Counted from the first letter of the stretch, positions 8,585 to 17,492 are shown. The stretch is DNA of 36,550 bases from an uncultured Sphingobacteriaceae bacterium (GCA_946887045.1 CAMPKC010000049.1:1-36550), one strand, 5' to 3'. Notes: generated by a model from the sequence alone, not told the origin. Numbers and translations: made by a program.

Positions 8585-10690
8585 TTGGCAATACATTCTT
8601 TAAGCACACCGGTTGAATATCTGAAAGGCGTTGGTCCCCAACGTGCTGATGTGCTTAAAAAAGAGCTGTCTGTTTTTACTTATCAGGATTTAATAAATCA
8701 TTATCCCTTCCGGTATGTCGACCGGACTAAATTCTATAAGATCAATCAGTTAGGTCCGGACCTCCCATTGGTGCAATTCATTGGTCGTTTAATCTCGAAG
8801 GAGATTGTGGGCGAAAAACAATCAAGGCGATTAGTGGCGAAACTAAGAGATGATACAGGGATCGTTGAACTTGTTTGGTTTCAGGGAATAGGGTGGGTTG
8901 AAAAAATATTGCGGCCTAACTCGGCATTTATAGTTTTTGGTAAGCCTAATGAGTTCAATGGTAAAATTTCTTTCTCACATCCAGAAATTGAGTTATACAA
9001 TCCCCACCTGAAAAAACAAGGTAATTTAACCCTACAGCCGGTATATAATTCAACCGAGAAGCTCAAGCAATTTTCTCTGGATACAAAAGGCATTCAACGG
9101 ATCCAGGCTGCAGCTCTTGAGACTGTACTCTATGAGATAGAAGAAACGCTACCCGGATATTTGTTACTTCGGTATAAGTTAATCGGAAAAAAGGAAGCGA
9201 TTCAATACATTCATTTCCCTCCTGATGCTTCGGCATTGCAAACTGCAATCAGACGGTTAAAATTCGAAGAATTGTTTTTTATCCAGCTTAAGCTGCTTAA
9301 AAATAAGCTTCTGCGTACACAGAAGTTCAAAGGGGCGATATTTGATAAGGTAGGAGAGAAGTTCACTACTTTTTACAACGAAAAACTTCCTTTCGATTTA
9401 ACCAACGCACAAAAGAGGGTATTGAAAGAGATCCGTCTGGATACTCAGCGAGGTATTCAAATGAACCGGTTATTGCAAGGAGATGTTGGCAGCGGGAAAA
9501 CGATAGTAGCTCTGATGTGCATGCTGCTTGCGATAGACAATGGTTGCCAGGCGTGTATTATGGCTCCTACAGAGATACTCGCCCAGCAGCATTTCCAGTC
9601 TATTCACAAAATGGTTAATGATGATTTCATTAGTGTTTCCATCTTAACCGGATCTACTCCTAAAAAAGAGCGAAAAATTATTCATGAAAGACTCGCCGCA
9701 GGAAAACTGGATATCCTTGTCGGTACGCACGCCCTGATCGAAGATGCAGTGCAGTTTGCAAACCTCGGGCTGGCAGTTGTCGATGAACAACATCGTTTTG
9801 GTGTGGAACAGAGAGCAAAACTCTGGCGAAAAAATTCGGTGCCTCCGCATGTTTTGGTGATGACAGCCACGCCGATTCCGCGTACGCTCTCGATGACTCT
9901 GTATGGTGATTTGGATGTTTCCGTAATTGATGAATTGCCTGCGGGCAGGAAACCAATCAAAACTATTCACCTGTTCGAAAGTCAGCGCCTGCGTATGTTC
10001 GGCTTTATGAAACAGGAAATCGCTTTAGGCCGCCAGGTTTACATCGTTTATCCTTTAATAAAAGAAAGTGAAAAGCTCGACCTGTTGTATTTGGAGGCTG
10101 GTATCGAAACAATTTCCCGGGAGTTTCCATTGCCCGATTACCGCATAAGTATAGTTCACGGAAAGCTGAAGCCCGCTGAAAAGGACTTTGAAATGCAGCG
10201 CTTTATTAAAGGCGAAACCCAGATTATGGTTGCCACCACGGTTATCGAAGTTGGAGTAAACGTGCCGAACGCCAGTGTTATGATCATAGAGAATGCCGAA
10301 CGGTTCGGCTTGTCTCAACTGCACCAGCTGCGTGGCCGGGTGGGCCGTGGAGCGGAACAGTCGTATTGTATTCTAATGAGTGGAAATAAGCTAAGCAAAG
10401 AAGCAAAAGTGCGTCTGGAGACAATGGTTAAAACCAATGATGGATTTGAAATCTCCGAAATCGATCTGCAATTACGTGGTCCGGGGGATATCGAAGGAAC
10501 CCGCCAAAGCGGTGTTTTAGATTTAAAACTTGCGGATTTGATGCAGGATCAACACATATTACAAGAAGCACGAAATGAAGTGATCCGGATTTTTGATGAA
10601 GATCCAAATCTTGCACTTGAAAAAAATCAGCTTCTGAAAAAATACTTTAATAAAAAAGCAAGAGGAATCGCACTCCACAACATCTCATAG
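8585..10690 (+). CDS. recG: ATP-dependent DNA helicase RecG
   Basis: Branch-migrating helicase that reverses stalled replication forks and processes Holliday junctions. The 701 residues match the family length. The N-terminal wedge domain begins at TPVEYLKGVGPQRADVL, an OB-fold region follows (about 60-150), and the helicase core has Walker A GDVGSGKT at 299-306, the DEQH box at 400-403, the TATPIPRTL motif III, and the C-terminal QLRGRVGRG motif VI. The final TRB-like region holds the usual RGPGDIEGTRQSG. The start is TTG at 8585, which gives the expected short N-terminus; I see no better ATG. The gene stands alone, between a terminator upstream and an MFS gene with its own weak promoter-like box. 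Confidence 0.97.
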   Translation: MAIHSLSTPVEYLKGVGPQRADVLKKELSVFTYQDLINHYPFRYVDRTKFYKINQLGPDLPLVQFIGRLISKEIVGEKQSRRLVAKLRDDTGIVELVWFQGIGWVEKILRPNSAFIVFGKPNEFNGKISFSHPEIELYNPHLKKQGNLTLQPVYNSTEKLKQFSLDTKGIQRIQAAALETVLYEIEETLPGYLLLRYKLIGKKEAIQYIHFPPDASALQTAIRRLKFEELFFIQLKLLKNKLLRTQKFKGAIFDKVGEKFTTFYNEKLPFDLTNAQKRVLKEIRLDTQRGIQMNRLLQGDVGSGKTIVALMCMLLAIDNGCQACIMAPTEILAQQHFQSIHKMVNDDFISVSILTGSTPKKERKIIHERLAAGKLDILVGTHALIEDAVQFANLGLAVVDEQHRFGVEQRAKLWRKNSVPPHVLVMTATPIPRTLSMTLYGDLDVSVIDELPAGRKPIKTIHLFESQRLRMFGFMKQEIALGRQVYIVYPLIKESEKLDLLYLEAGIETISREFPLPDYRISIVHGKLKPAEKDFEMQRFIKGETQIMVATTVIEVGVNVPNASVMIIENAERFGLSQLHQLRGRVGRGAEQSYCILMSGNKLSKEAKVRLETMVKTNDGFEISEIDLQLRGPGDIEGTRQSGVLDLKLADLMQDQHILQEARNEVIRIFDEDPNLALEKNQLLKKYFNKKARGIALHNIS

Positions 10691-10740
10691 AAGCTGAAAA
10701 ACTGTAATTTCGCGTCTCAATTAAAATAAAAATTGATTTA

Positions 10741-12018
10741 GTGGACAGGTTAGATTCAGATCCGGAGAAGAAAGATCCTTATGCCTCCTTGCGTTACCCC
10801 GAGTTTCGCTCGTTTTTAATAATACGCTTCTTCCTCACCTTCGCATATCAAATTCAGGCAGTAATAATTGGATGGTATATTTATCAGCTTACCAAAGATC
10901 CCTTTTCTTTAGGTCTGATAGGTTTAGCCGAGGCAATCCCCGCTTTAGGAATTGCGCTCTACGGCGGTTACGTTGCCGATAAATCCGAAAAGACTAAGTT
11001 ATTAAAACTAATTCTGGTCGGAATGTTTGTATGTTCCCTCGTCTTATTTTTGATAACCCTGCCCGCATTTTCTTCAGAGCTAAGTCAGTCTAACATCGTA
11101 CTAATAATTTATTTCATGATTTTCGGGATCGGCATAGCCCGAGGATTTATGGGCCCTGTAATATTTTCCCTGATGGCTCAGATCATTCCCCGCGAACATT
11201 ATCCTAATTCATCCACTTGGAACAGTGCCGGCTGGCAGGTAGCCTCCATTGCTGGTCCCGCATTCGGTGGTTTAGTATATGCATATGGCGGGATATCAGT
11301 TACATTCTTTTTAATACTGGTGTTTTTAGTTATATCGTTTGGCTGTATATTTTTTCTGCAAAAACGACCTCCACAATTCGTGCCTCAGGAGAATATGATG
11401 GAGAGTTTGAAAGAAGGAATCAGCTTCGTATTTCGCAGCCGGATGCTTTTAGGAGCAATGAGTCTGGATCTGTTCTCAGTATTTTTTGGAGGCGCTGTAG
11501 CCCTGATACCTGTGGTTGCCAGCGAAGTATTACATGTAGGTGCCGAGCAATTTGGAATGATGAGAGCTGCGCCCGCAATTGGTGCGGTATTAACCATGCT
11601 TTTTATGGCTCGCCATTCGCCTATGAACAAACCCTGGAGAAATCTTTTGTTTGCCGTTACCGGATTTGGTTTGTCAATAATTGGCTACGGACTTTCAACG
11701 AGCTTTTATTTAACCCTGGTTTTCCTGTTTTTAGAAGGGGTTTTTGATAGCGTGAGTGTGGTTATCCGCTCAACAATTATGCAACTTTTAACCCCGGATA
11801 AGATGCGGGGCAGAGTCTCCGCAGTTAACTCGATGTTTATTGGCTCATCAAATGAAATCGGAGCATTTGAATCAGGTTTAACCGCTCGATTAATGGGCAC
11901 CGTGCCAGCAATTATTTTCGGTGGTAGCATGACACTTTTAATCGTTTCAATAACCTATCTCAAAACTAAAAAGTTGATTCCTTTGGGTTTGAAAGAAATT
12001 CATCAGCCCGAAAGCTAG
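10741..12018 (+). CDS. MFS transporter (MFS_3 / EntS-like)
   Basis: A 425-residue integral membrane transporter with about twelve hydrophobic segments, beginning with a short charged tail and FRSFLIIRFFLTFAYQIQA. The loop GGYVADKSEKTKLL between helices 2 and 3 is the major-facilitator signature region, and the pattern MRGRVSAVNSMFIGSSNE in the second half is typical of the MFS_3 group, which includes enterobactin exporters. The substrate cannot be inferred. The start is GTG at 10741, 50 bases after recG; TAATTTCG at 10705-10712 is a weak match to a -7 box. The stop codon overlaps that of the convergent small gene, both using the palindrome CTAG. Confidence 0.88.
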   Translation: MDRLDSDPEKKDPYASLRYPEFRSFLIIRFFLTFAYQIQAVIIGWYIYQLTKDPFSLGLIGLAEAIPALGIALYGGYVADKSEKTKLLKLILVGMFVCSLVLFLITLPAFSSELSQSNIVLIIYFMIFGIGIARGFMGPVIFSLMAQIIPREHYPNSSTWNSAGWQVASIAGPAFGGLVYAYGGISVTFFLILVFLVISFGCIFFLQKRPPQFVPQENMMESLKEGISFVFRSRMLLGAMSLDLFSVFFGGAVALIPVVASEVLHVGAEQFGMMRAAPAIGAVLTMLFMARHSPMNKPWRNLLFAVTGFGLSIIGYGLSTSFYLTLVFLFLEGVFDSVSVVIRSTIMQLLTPDKMRGRVSAVNSMFIGSSNEIGAFESGLTARLMGTVPAIIFGGSMTLLIVSITYLKTKKLIPLGLKEIHQPES

Positions 12019-12260
12019 ATTGCTCCTTGTTGAGAGTTTGTTGTCTTCTGTTTTTTGCCAAAGAAAATATAAATCAGCGAACCTATAACTGGTGCCACAA
12101 GGACAATTAATATCCAGATTAACTTAGTCGTTGTGTCTTTAAAGTCCGATCTCAGAATATCAATCAGGCAAATCAGAGCTAATATCAGGGGCAAAACGCC
12201 AATAAAAAGAATCAGGATTATTTCAGGTGTTCCAAGGTTTAGAAATAGCAGATTTTTCAT
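12015..12260 (-). CDS. Small PLDc_N-domain membrane protein
   Basis: An 81-residue protein with two transmembrane helices (about 11-33 and 45-67) separated by the short polar loop RSDFKDTTTKLIW. This is the PLDc_N layout: the membrane-anchoring N-terminal part of cardiolipin synthase-like proteins, here standing alone without any phospholipase D domain. The charged tail GKKQKTTNSQQ is probably cytoplasmic. Its role is unknown; such stand-alone versions are common in Bacteroidota. The 3' end overlaps the convergent MFS gene by four bases (a shared CTAG). A good -7 box (TAAATTTG, minus strand) lies 22 bases before the ATG. Confidence 0.8.
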   Translation of the reverse strand: MKNLLFLNLGTPEIILILFIGVLPLILALICLIDILRSDFKDTTTKLIWILIVLVAPVIGSLIYIFFGKKQKTTNSQQGAI

Positions 12261-12282
12261 TTAAATTTTTTTCATGAAGGTA

Positions 12283-12290
12283 CAAATTTA
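12283..12290 (-). promoter_or_regulatory. Putative -7 box for the PLDc_N gene
   Basis: On the minus strand these bases read TAAATTTG, an exact TAnnTTTG match, 22 bases before the start codon. No clear TTG is seen at the matching -33 position. Confidence 0.4.
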
Positions 12291-12647
12291 ATTAATTCGC
12301 AGCCATGCAGTTATATTATAGGTTCAGGCAAGAGTTATAAAAGTACCTGTCTTCTCCGCAGTAATTGTTGTCCCCCGTCTTCTTCATACTACGCAAGGGC
12401 ATTAGCCACAATGGCTGGTATCCATTACAGCGTGGTTTAGACTGAGATTATAGGACTCTGTTGGATTAACAAAAAAAAGCAATTCTTATAATGTGGGCTC
12501 TTTAGAACGCACTCGAACATGAATATTAAATCGGCTTTGTCATATCGGCATAGGAGATCTCTCTTGAGTATGTGCTTTTGCCTTAGCGCTGAGACATTAC
12601 CTCAGCTTAAGCTGATATGAGTTGCTACAAGCCGGGTTGAAATAAAA

Positions 12648-12680
12648 GCGGCCTGCTGTTTCCAGCAAGCCGCCTTTTTT
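12648..12680. terminator. Intrinsic terminator, both directions possible
   Basis: A stem of GCGGC plus TGCTG pairs with CAGCA plus GCCGC, with one internal mismatch and a short loop. A TTTTTT run follows on the plus strand, and TTTTATTT on the minus strand. It ends the minus-strand lipoprotein gene that stops at 12689; the better T-run faces the plus strand. Confidence 0.75.
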
Positions 12681-12688
12681 GTAGTTTC

Positions 12689-13561
12689 TTACTTGCAAGA
12701 ATATTCGTAATTCATTATTTCAGTATGAGTTTGAGACGATTGACCTGGGAATGAATCAACTTCAACCCGCGTGCTTTTAGTGATCAATTTATCGGAATTT
12801 ACTACATAAGTATAATTCGTAACAGAGGTGCTTCCCGTTTGGCCTTGATATACAGTGCTGCGAGTCGCCTTTTTTACAGCATTTTTGTTGGGTTTACTTA
12901 TTAATAAATTATCATCAAGCACAAGTGTGTTTTTAATATCTGCATAGTACTCATAAGTGGTGGTTGACACATCTCCAGAACCGTAAGACTCTACTTCAGA
13001 AACCAGATTCCCATTGGAATAGGTGAAGGTTGTTTCATATGTGTAGGTATTCGTAATAGATCCGGGTTCGGTACTTGACTGTGTTGAAACCTGTTTAGAT
13101 TTAGTTAAATACCCTTCGCTATTATGTTCAAAGGTATAGGTGGACGCGTATGTTTCTACAAAGCCGCCTGTGTTGGTATAGGTTTCAGTCTCAGTGTAGC
13201 CGGTCACCATACCATTAGAAACGTTGTAAGTGGTTGTTTCATCAGCTTGAGTTGCAGTGCCCTCGAAATCTTTTACAACAATCTGGCTACTTCCGTAACT
13301 GATTGTAGTATAATCGTCAAGAACATTGCCATCATATTCCTTTACTTTTACGACTCTGTTTTGGCTGTCGTATTCATAGGTTTCGTAATAGGTTCCACCT
13401 TCTTCGCTCTGTTTTGTCAGCGTGCAGGTTTTACCTCCGGGCGTAGTAATACCGCCTCCAGCTTCAACCTCTACCTCGGGATCACCGTCGCCTTTTTTAC
13501 AGCCATTAAATGCGAGCGAACCTGCCACACATAACAGTACTAATAGTCTGAGTTTCTTCAT
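12689..13561 (-). CDS. Unrecognised lipoprotein with RHS/YD-like beta repeats
   Basis: A 290-residue secreted protein that I cannot assign to a named family. The signal peptide ends in a lipobox-like AFNGC with Cys21, followed by KKGDGDPEVEVE. This acidic stretch resembles the surface-export signals of Bacteroidota lipoproteins, so an outer-surface location is plausible. The mature part is rich in Thr, Tyr and Ser and repeats short strand units of the kind YEYDSQNRVVKVKEYDG, YTFEHNSEGYLTKSK and TTFTYSNGNLVSEVESYG. These resemble the YD units of RHS proteins, though with a looser consensus. Only the C-terminal EYSCK and a Cys near residue 46 (GKTCTL) could form a disulfide. It stands alone, with a terminator downstream and a 505-bp gap upstream. 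Confidence 0.7.
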   Translation of the reverse strand: MKKLRLLVLLCVAGSLAFNGCKKGDGDPEVEVEAGGGITTPGGKTCTLTKQSEEGGTYYETYEYDSQNRVVKVKEYDGNVLDDYTTISYGSSQIVVKDFEGTATQADETTTYNVSNGMVTGYTETETYTNTGGFVETYASTYTFEHNSEGYLTKSKQVSTQSSTEPGSITNTYTYETTFTYSNGNLVSEVESYGSGDVSTTTYEYYADIKNTLVLDDNLLISKPNKNAVKKATRSTVYQGQTGSTSVTNYTYVVNSDKLITKSTRVEVDSFPGQSSQTHTEIMNYEYSCK

Positions 13562-14066
13562 GTTTTGTTTGTTAATTTGATCGTGAATAAGTTGATTTTT
13601 ATCCTGCCAAGATATTAAACCACTTTAGGGCGTGAAATACCTAAAAAAGGGTATTCTTTAATAGCAAGCTTCCTGGAATTTTTAAAGTGATAAGCAAAGA
13701 TTGGTTTGGGTGGATAGATGGAAGAAGGGACAATAAAAATATGCCGTGGTTAACGCCAATATTTCTGAATTAAGAGTTGGATCTGGTTTCTAAATTATTA
13801 TCGTTTTTGTCGAAAGGAAATTTCATCTATTGCTTTTTGCACCCTCAAAGAAAAAGACTTCCACGCAGTTACACTCGTCATATTAGCACCCGCGGTTATC
13901 ATGCAATGATCTGCAAACAATATATCCATCCTCAAATTCGAATAGCCTTTAGAAGTCCCTGAACTCGTGCAATTTCTGTTAACAGAGTGCATTTTAATCA
14001 TAGACATTTAAGCAAAAAGCCCGGCAATTAGCCAGGCTCTATAAAAGATTATTAGAACACAAAAAA
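13562..14066. other. 505-bp gap without a convincing gene
   Basis: This holds the upstream region of the lipoprotein and the terminator of the ABC gene. A small AATACC/GGTATT hairpin sits near 13637-13655. A 69-codon minus-strand frame at 13798-14007 has no family resemblance and I do not call it. No RNA gene or mobile element was seen. Confidence 0.5.
14018..14042 (-). terminator. Intrinsic terminator of the ABC exporter gene
   Basis: AGCCCGGC (14018-14025) and GCCAGGCT (14031-14038) form an 8-bp stem with one mismatch and a five-base loop. On the minus strand it is followed by TTTTTGCTT. It lies just past the stop of the ABC gene. Confidence 0.75.
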
Positions 14067-15824
14067 TTAACTGAGTTCCAAAATTTGTTTCTCTCCAATC
14101 TGTTGTCTCCACATCGCATAGTACAAACCTTTTTCCTCCAGCAATTCAGCATGCTTACCAGATTCAATAATTTGTCCGCGTTCAAGTACAAATATTTTAT
14201 CGGCATGCATTATAGTGGAGAGGCGGTGTGCAATCAGAATGGTGATATGATTCTCCATATTCGAAACATCGCGAATTGTGCGGGTGATTTCTTCTTCTGT
14301 AATAGAATCCAGTGCTGATGTAGCTTCGTCAAATATCAGGATATTCGGTCGTCTCAGCAAGGCTCTTGCAATCGATAGACGTTGCTTTTCGCCGCCCGAA
14401 ACTTTTACCCCACCCTCGCCTATAACAGTGTCTAATCCTTTTTCGGCACGCGCCAAGAGCGATTGGCAAGCTGCTTTCTGCAACACGTCCATGCATTCCT
14501 CATCCGTAGCGTCGGGACGTACAAATAATAGATTTTCTCGAATAGAACCAGAAAACAGCTGAGTGTCTTGAGTAACAAATCCTATACGCTCACGCAATTG
14601 GTCTAAATCGATATCATGATATGACGATGTATTATACAATACGTCGCCTTCAAGCGGCTGGTATAAGCCAACAAGTAACTTTACTAAGGTTGTCTTTCCG
14701 GATCCCGAAGGACCTACAAACGCTATAGTTTCGCCAATCTTGGTATCGAAAGAGATATTGTTTAAGGCATTTCTGTTTGCCGACTGATGTTTAAAACTGA
14801 CACTGTTAAACTTTAAATGCGTAATACGGCTGATAATCTTAGGATTGTCAGGCTTCTTCTCTTTCGGAGTATTTAAAATCTTATTAAAGTTTTCCAGAGA
14901 TACTTCCGTTTCGCGATAAATATTGATGATATTTCCGAGCTCCTGTAAAGGTCCGAAAATGAAGAAGGAATATATAAATAAGGAGAAGAACTCGCCAACG
15001 GTGATTCGTCCCGCATAGATAAGGTATAGCATCAGTAATAATATTCCATTTCTGAGCAGGTTTACCAGGGTGCCTTGTACAAAGCTGAGGCTCCTCACGT
15101 ATTTTACTTTCTTAAGCTCAAGCAGAAGAATTTTATCCGTTGTGTTTTTAAGACGTTTGATTTCCTGGGAAGACAATCCCAGACTTTTTACAAGCTCTAT
15201 GTTACGCAATGATTCAGTGGTCGAGCCTGCAAGAGCAGTGGTTTCATGCACGATCTTTTTTTGTACTACCTTAATTTTTTTGCTTAGAACAGAGCTAATA
15301 AATCCCAGAATCGGAATAACTGACAGGTAGACAACCGCGATAGACCAATGAATGTTAATTGCATAAATAAATACAAATGTTATCCCGATCACTGAAGTAA
15401 AAAGGATGTTTATAAAGGCGACAATTAGCTTTTCGGTATCTGTACGCACTTTTTGCAAAACACCCAGGGTTTCTCCGCTACGCTGGTCTTCAAATACCGA
15501 ATACGGCAGATCCAGCGAATGCGCCAGACCATCAGAATATATTTTAGCACCAAGTCTCTGAGTAATAACATTTACATAGTAATCCTGGAAATTTTTAGCA
15601 ATTCTGGACACCATAGCAACTCCCATTGCAGCGAGAATAAGCAGACCAGCCCCCTTAAAGAACTCGCCCGTGGTATATTCTTTATAGTGAGTTACATACT
15701 TGTCAATAATTATGCGGAAGACCCATGGATCAAGCAATGAAAAGGTTTGGTTGATTGCTGCGAGAAATAACGCCAAGAGCAATAGCCCTTTATACCCCTT
15801 TAGGTATTCAAATAATATCTTCAT
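14067..15824 (-). CDS. ABC exporter, fused permease and ATPase (MsbA-like half-transporter)
   Basis: A 585-residue type IV ABC half-transporter that should work as a homodimer in the inner membrane. The first 310 residues or so hold six transmembrane helices, and the nucleotide-binding domain follows: Walker A GPSGSGKTT at 371-379, Q-loop VTQDTQLFSGS, signature VSGGEKQRLSIARALL, Walker B ILIFDEATSALDS and switch histidine in LIAHRLST. All catalytic residues are intact. The substrate is not readable; lipid A-type lipids, peptides or drugs are all known for this group. It lies downstream of frr on the same strand, but a terminator between them suggests separate transcription. Confidence 0.93.
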   Translation of the reverse strand: MKILFEYLKGYKGLLLLALFLAAINQTFSLLDPWVFRIIIDKYVTHYKEYTTGEFFKGAGLLILAAMGVAMVSRIAKNFQDYYVNVITQRLGAKIYSDGLAHSLDLPYSVFEDQRSGETLGVLQKVRTDTEKLIVAFINILFTSVIGITFVFIYAINIHWSIAVVYLSVIPILGFISSVLSKKIKVVQKKIVHETTALAGSTTESLRNIELVKSLGLSSQEIKRLKNTTDKILLLELKKVKYVRSLSFVQGTLVNLLRNGILLLMLYLIYAGRITVGEFFSLFIYSFFIFGPLQELGNIINIYRETEVSLENFNKILNTPKEKKPDNPKIISRITHLKFNSVSFKHQSANRNALNNISFDTKIGETIAFVGPSGSGKTTLVKLLVGLYQPLEGDVLYNTSSYHDIDLDQLRERIGFVTQDTQLFSGSIRENLLFVRPDATDEECMDVLQKAACQSLLARAEKGLDTVIGEGGVKVSGGEKQRLSIARALLRRPNILIFDEATSALDSITEEEITRTIRDVSNMENHITILIAHRLSTIMHADKIFVLERGQIIESGKHAELLEEKGLYYAMWRQQIGEKQILELS

Positions 15825-15841
15825 GGTATCACAAAAATGAA

Positions 15842-15873
15842 AAAAGGAATGAGCTATTCAACCCATTCCTTTT
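15842..15873 (-). terminator. Intrinsic terminator of the rplM-frr cluster
   Basis: A perfect 10-bp stem AAAAGGAATG (15842-15851) with CATTCCTTTT (15864-15873). On the minus strand it is followed by a T-run (TTTTTTCATTTTTG). It lies 22 bases past the frr stop and separates frr from the ABC gene. Confidence 0.8.
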
Positions 15874-15895
15874 ATTTTGACTTTTAGATTAAATT

Positions 15896-16459
15896 CTAAA
15901 CCGTCATGATATCTTTTTCTTTAGCTTCAACAAGTTTGTCAACTTTAACAATAAAGCCGTCAGTTAATTTTTGAACTTCAGCCTCGCCACCTTTAATTTC
16001 ATCCTCAGAAATACCTTCAGATTTCAATCGCTGAATCTTTCCGTTGATGTCCTTGCGGATGTTGCGAATGGCGATACGACCTTTTTCAGCCTCTTCTTTC
16101 GCTTTCTTAAAAAGGTCTTTACGGCGCTCTTCAGTTAGAGGAGGTACATTTAAACGAATCATTACTCCATCATTCTGCGGATTCAATCCCACGTTTGAAT
16201 CAATAATAGCTCTTTCGATCGGGCTCAACAACGATTTCTCCCAGGGCTGAACTACAAGTGTGCGGGCATCGGGAGTGGTAACGCTTCCTACTTGTTGAAG
16301 CGGAGTAGGGTTGCCATAATAATCAACCATAATTCCATCAAGCATATTAGGCGAAGCTTTTCCTGCACGGATTTTAAGTAATTCGGCATCGCAGTGTTCT
16401 ACAGCTTTTTCCATGGTGATTTTGGCATCATTGAGCTGCTTCTTTATAAGTTCATTCAT
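15896..16459 (-). CDS. frr: Ribosome recycling factor
   Basis: Splits post-termination ribosomes together with EF-G. The 187 residues match the family length, with the three-helix bundle split by the small domain. Recognisable blocks are LLKIRAGKASPNMLDGIMVD near the N-terminus, TPLQQVGSVTTPDARTLVV in the middle, NDGVMIRLNVPPLTEERRKD, and the C-terminal helix ending KEKDIMTV. It follows pyrH after 31 bases, the usual pyrH-frr pairing in bacteria, and is followed by a strong terminator, so it is the last gene of the translation cluster. Confidence 0.98.
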   Translation of the reverse strand: MNELIKKQLNDAKITMEKAVEHCDAELLKIRAGKASPNMLDGIMVDYYGNPTPLQQVGSVTTPDARTLVVQPWEKSLLSPIERAIIDSNVGLNPQNDGVMIRLNVPPLTEERRKDLFKKAKEEAEKGRIAIRNIRKDINGKIQRLKSEGISEDEIKGGEAEVQKLTDGFIVKVDKLVEAKEKDIMTV

Positions 16460-16490
16460 CGTTGAATATATGAGATTTATAAAACTATAA

Positions 16491-17198
16491 TTATCCTTTA
16501 ACTAATGTTCCAATAGAATCGCCATTAGCAATACGCATGAAATTGCCGGCTTTATTCATGTCAAATACTATGATCGGAAGCTTGTTTTCCTGACACAAAG
16601 TAAACGCAGTCATATCCATAACGTTTAAATTATTGTCATAAACTTCCTGGAAAGTGATGTTTTCATATTTAACTGCTGTCACATCCTTTTCCGGATCTGC
16701 GGTATAGATACCATCGACACGAGTACCTTTTAATACAGCATCGGCTTGGATTTCTATCGCACGCAGAGATGCTGCAGTATCAGTCGTAAAGTAAGGGTTA
16801 CCTGTACCGGCGCCAAATATTACGATTCTTCTTTTTTCAAGATGCCTCACAGCCCTTCTGCGGATAAATGGTTCGCAGATCTGCTCCATTTTTATAGCTG
16901 TCATCAACCGGGTTTTTACTCCCTCTTTTTCCAGAGCATCCTGAAGGGCCATGCTGTTGATTACTGTTGCAAGCATTCCCATGTAATCGGCCTGTACTCT
17001 GTCCATTCCGGCTTGTTCGGCACTTAAACCTCTAAAAATGTTTCCACCTCCAATTACTATGGCTATTTCCAATCCCGTGTCGTGAACTGCTTTTATATCT
17101 TTAGCATATTGTAAAACACGGTCGCTGTCAATACCATATTGTTTATCACCCATTAAAGATTCTCCGCTTAATTTCAGGAGGATGCGCTTATACTTCAT
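16491..17198 (-). CDS. pyrH: Uridylate (UMP) kinase
   Basis: Phosphorylates UMP to UDP in pyrimidine nucleotide synthesis; the bacterial hexameric amino-acid-kinase type. The 235 residues begin [15 protein letters not shown], the phosphate-binding start of the family. Further marks are [10 protein letters not shown], the nucleotide-binding block [15 protein letters not shown] and [20 protein letters not shown]. It stands upstream of frr and downstream of tsf, from which it is separated by a 341-bp spacer holding a tandem duplication and terminators. It may therefore have its own promoter, although I see only a weak TAAATTCG box about 18 bases before the start. Confidence 0.97.
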   Translation of the reverse strand: MKYKRILLKLSGESLMGDKQYGIDSDRVLQYAKDIKAVHDTGLEIAIVIGGGNIFRGLSAEQAGMDRVQADYMGMLATVINSMALQDALEKEGVKTRLMTAIKMEQICEPFIRRRAVRHLEKRRIVIFGAGTGNPYFTTDTAASLRAIEIQADAVLKGTRVDGIYTADPEKDVTAVKYENITFQEVYDNNLNVMDMTAFTLCQENKLPIIVFDMNKAGNFMRIANGDSIGTLVKG

Positions 17199-17251
17199 TT
17201 ACGACAATATTTTGGCGAATTTAACAAATTAGTGGATTAGTTGAAGGGTCA

Positions 17252-17320
17252 TTAGTTAATTAGTCAATAGTTAATTGGTAAATCAGGTAATAGTTAAATA
17301 GTCATTGGTTAATTAGTAAT
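17252..17320. repeat. AT-rich word repeat
   Basis: Successive variants of one word are seen, such as TTAGTTAATTAGTCA, ATAGTTAATTGGT and ATAGTCATTGGTTAATTAGT. Inverted versions of the same word occur inside both 93-bp copies downstream (CCAATTACTAACGACT and CCAGTCACTAATGACT), so the spacer as a whole is a loose palindrome. Confidence 0.6.
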
Positions 17321-17371
17321 ATGCTAAATCAAGGGGCAGGAGATTGATTAGCACATCGTTATAAGCAAAAT

Positions 17372-17399
17372 ATCCCTGCCACTTTGGGCAAGGATTTTT
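17372..17399 (-). terminator. Duplicated second terminator hairpin
   Basis: The same stem-loop as at 17465-17488, 93 bases further downstream of tsf. Here the minus-strand T-run is interrupted (ATATTTTG), so it should be weaker, acting as a backup terminator in series. Confidence 0.55.
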
Positions 17400-17464
17400 A
17401 TATTGATCGGACTAATAAACCAATTACTAACGACTATTTTACTATTCTAAGCTCCTAACAAAAA

Positions 17465-17492
17465 ATCCCTGCCACTTTGGGCAAGGATTTTT
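17465..17492 (-). terminator. Intrinsic terminator of tsf (copy nearest the gene)
   Basis: ATCC, a mismatch and TGCC (17465-17473) pair with GGCA, a mismatch and GGAT (17480-17488) around loop ACTTTG. On the minus strand the stem is followed by TTTTTTG. It lies about 50 bases past the tsf stop. Confidence 0.65.

Larger units (their letters stand above)
12261..12688. other. 428-bp gap without a recognisable gene
   Basis: No open frame of useful length or family resemblance was seen on either strand. The right half holds hairpins: GCTGAG/CTCAGC at 12588-12606, an alternative CAGC/GCTG pairing at 12603-12614, and a terminator at 12648-12680. The left half holds only a small AGCC/GGCT stem near 12413. 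It may contain a small RNA (see findings) or decayed sequence. Confidence 0.5.

Noticed and set aside
13798..14007. 69-codon minus-strand frame in the gap before the ABC gene
   Set aside because: It shows no family resemblance, no signal or membrane pattern and no promoter or leader I can support; a chance frame is the simpler reading.
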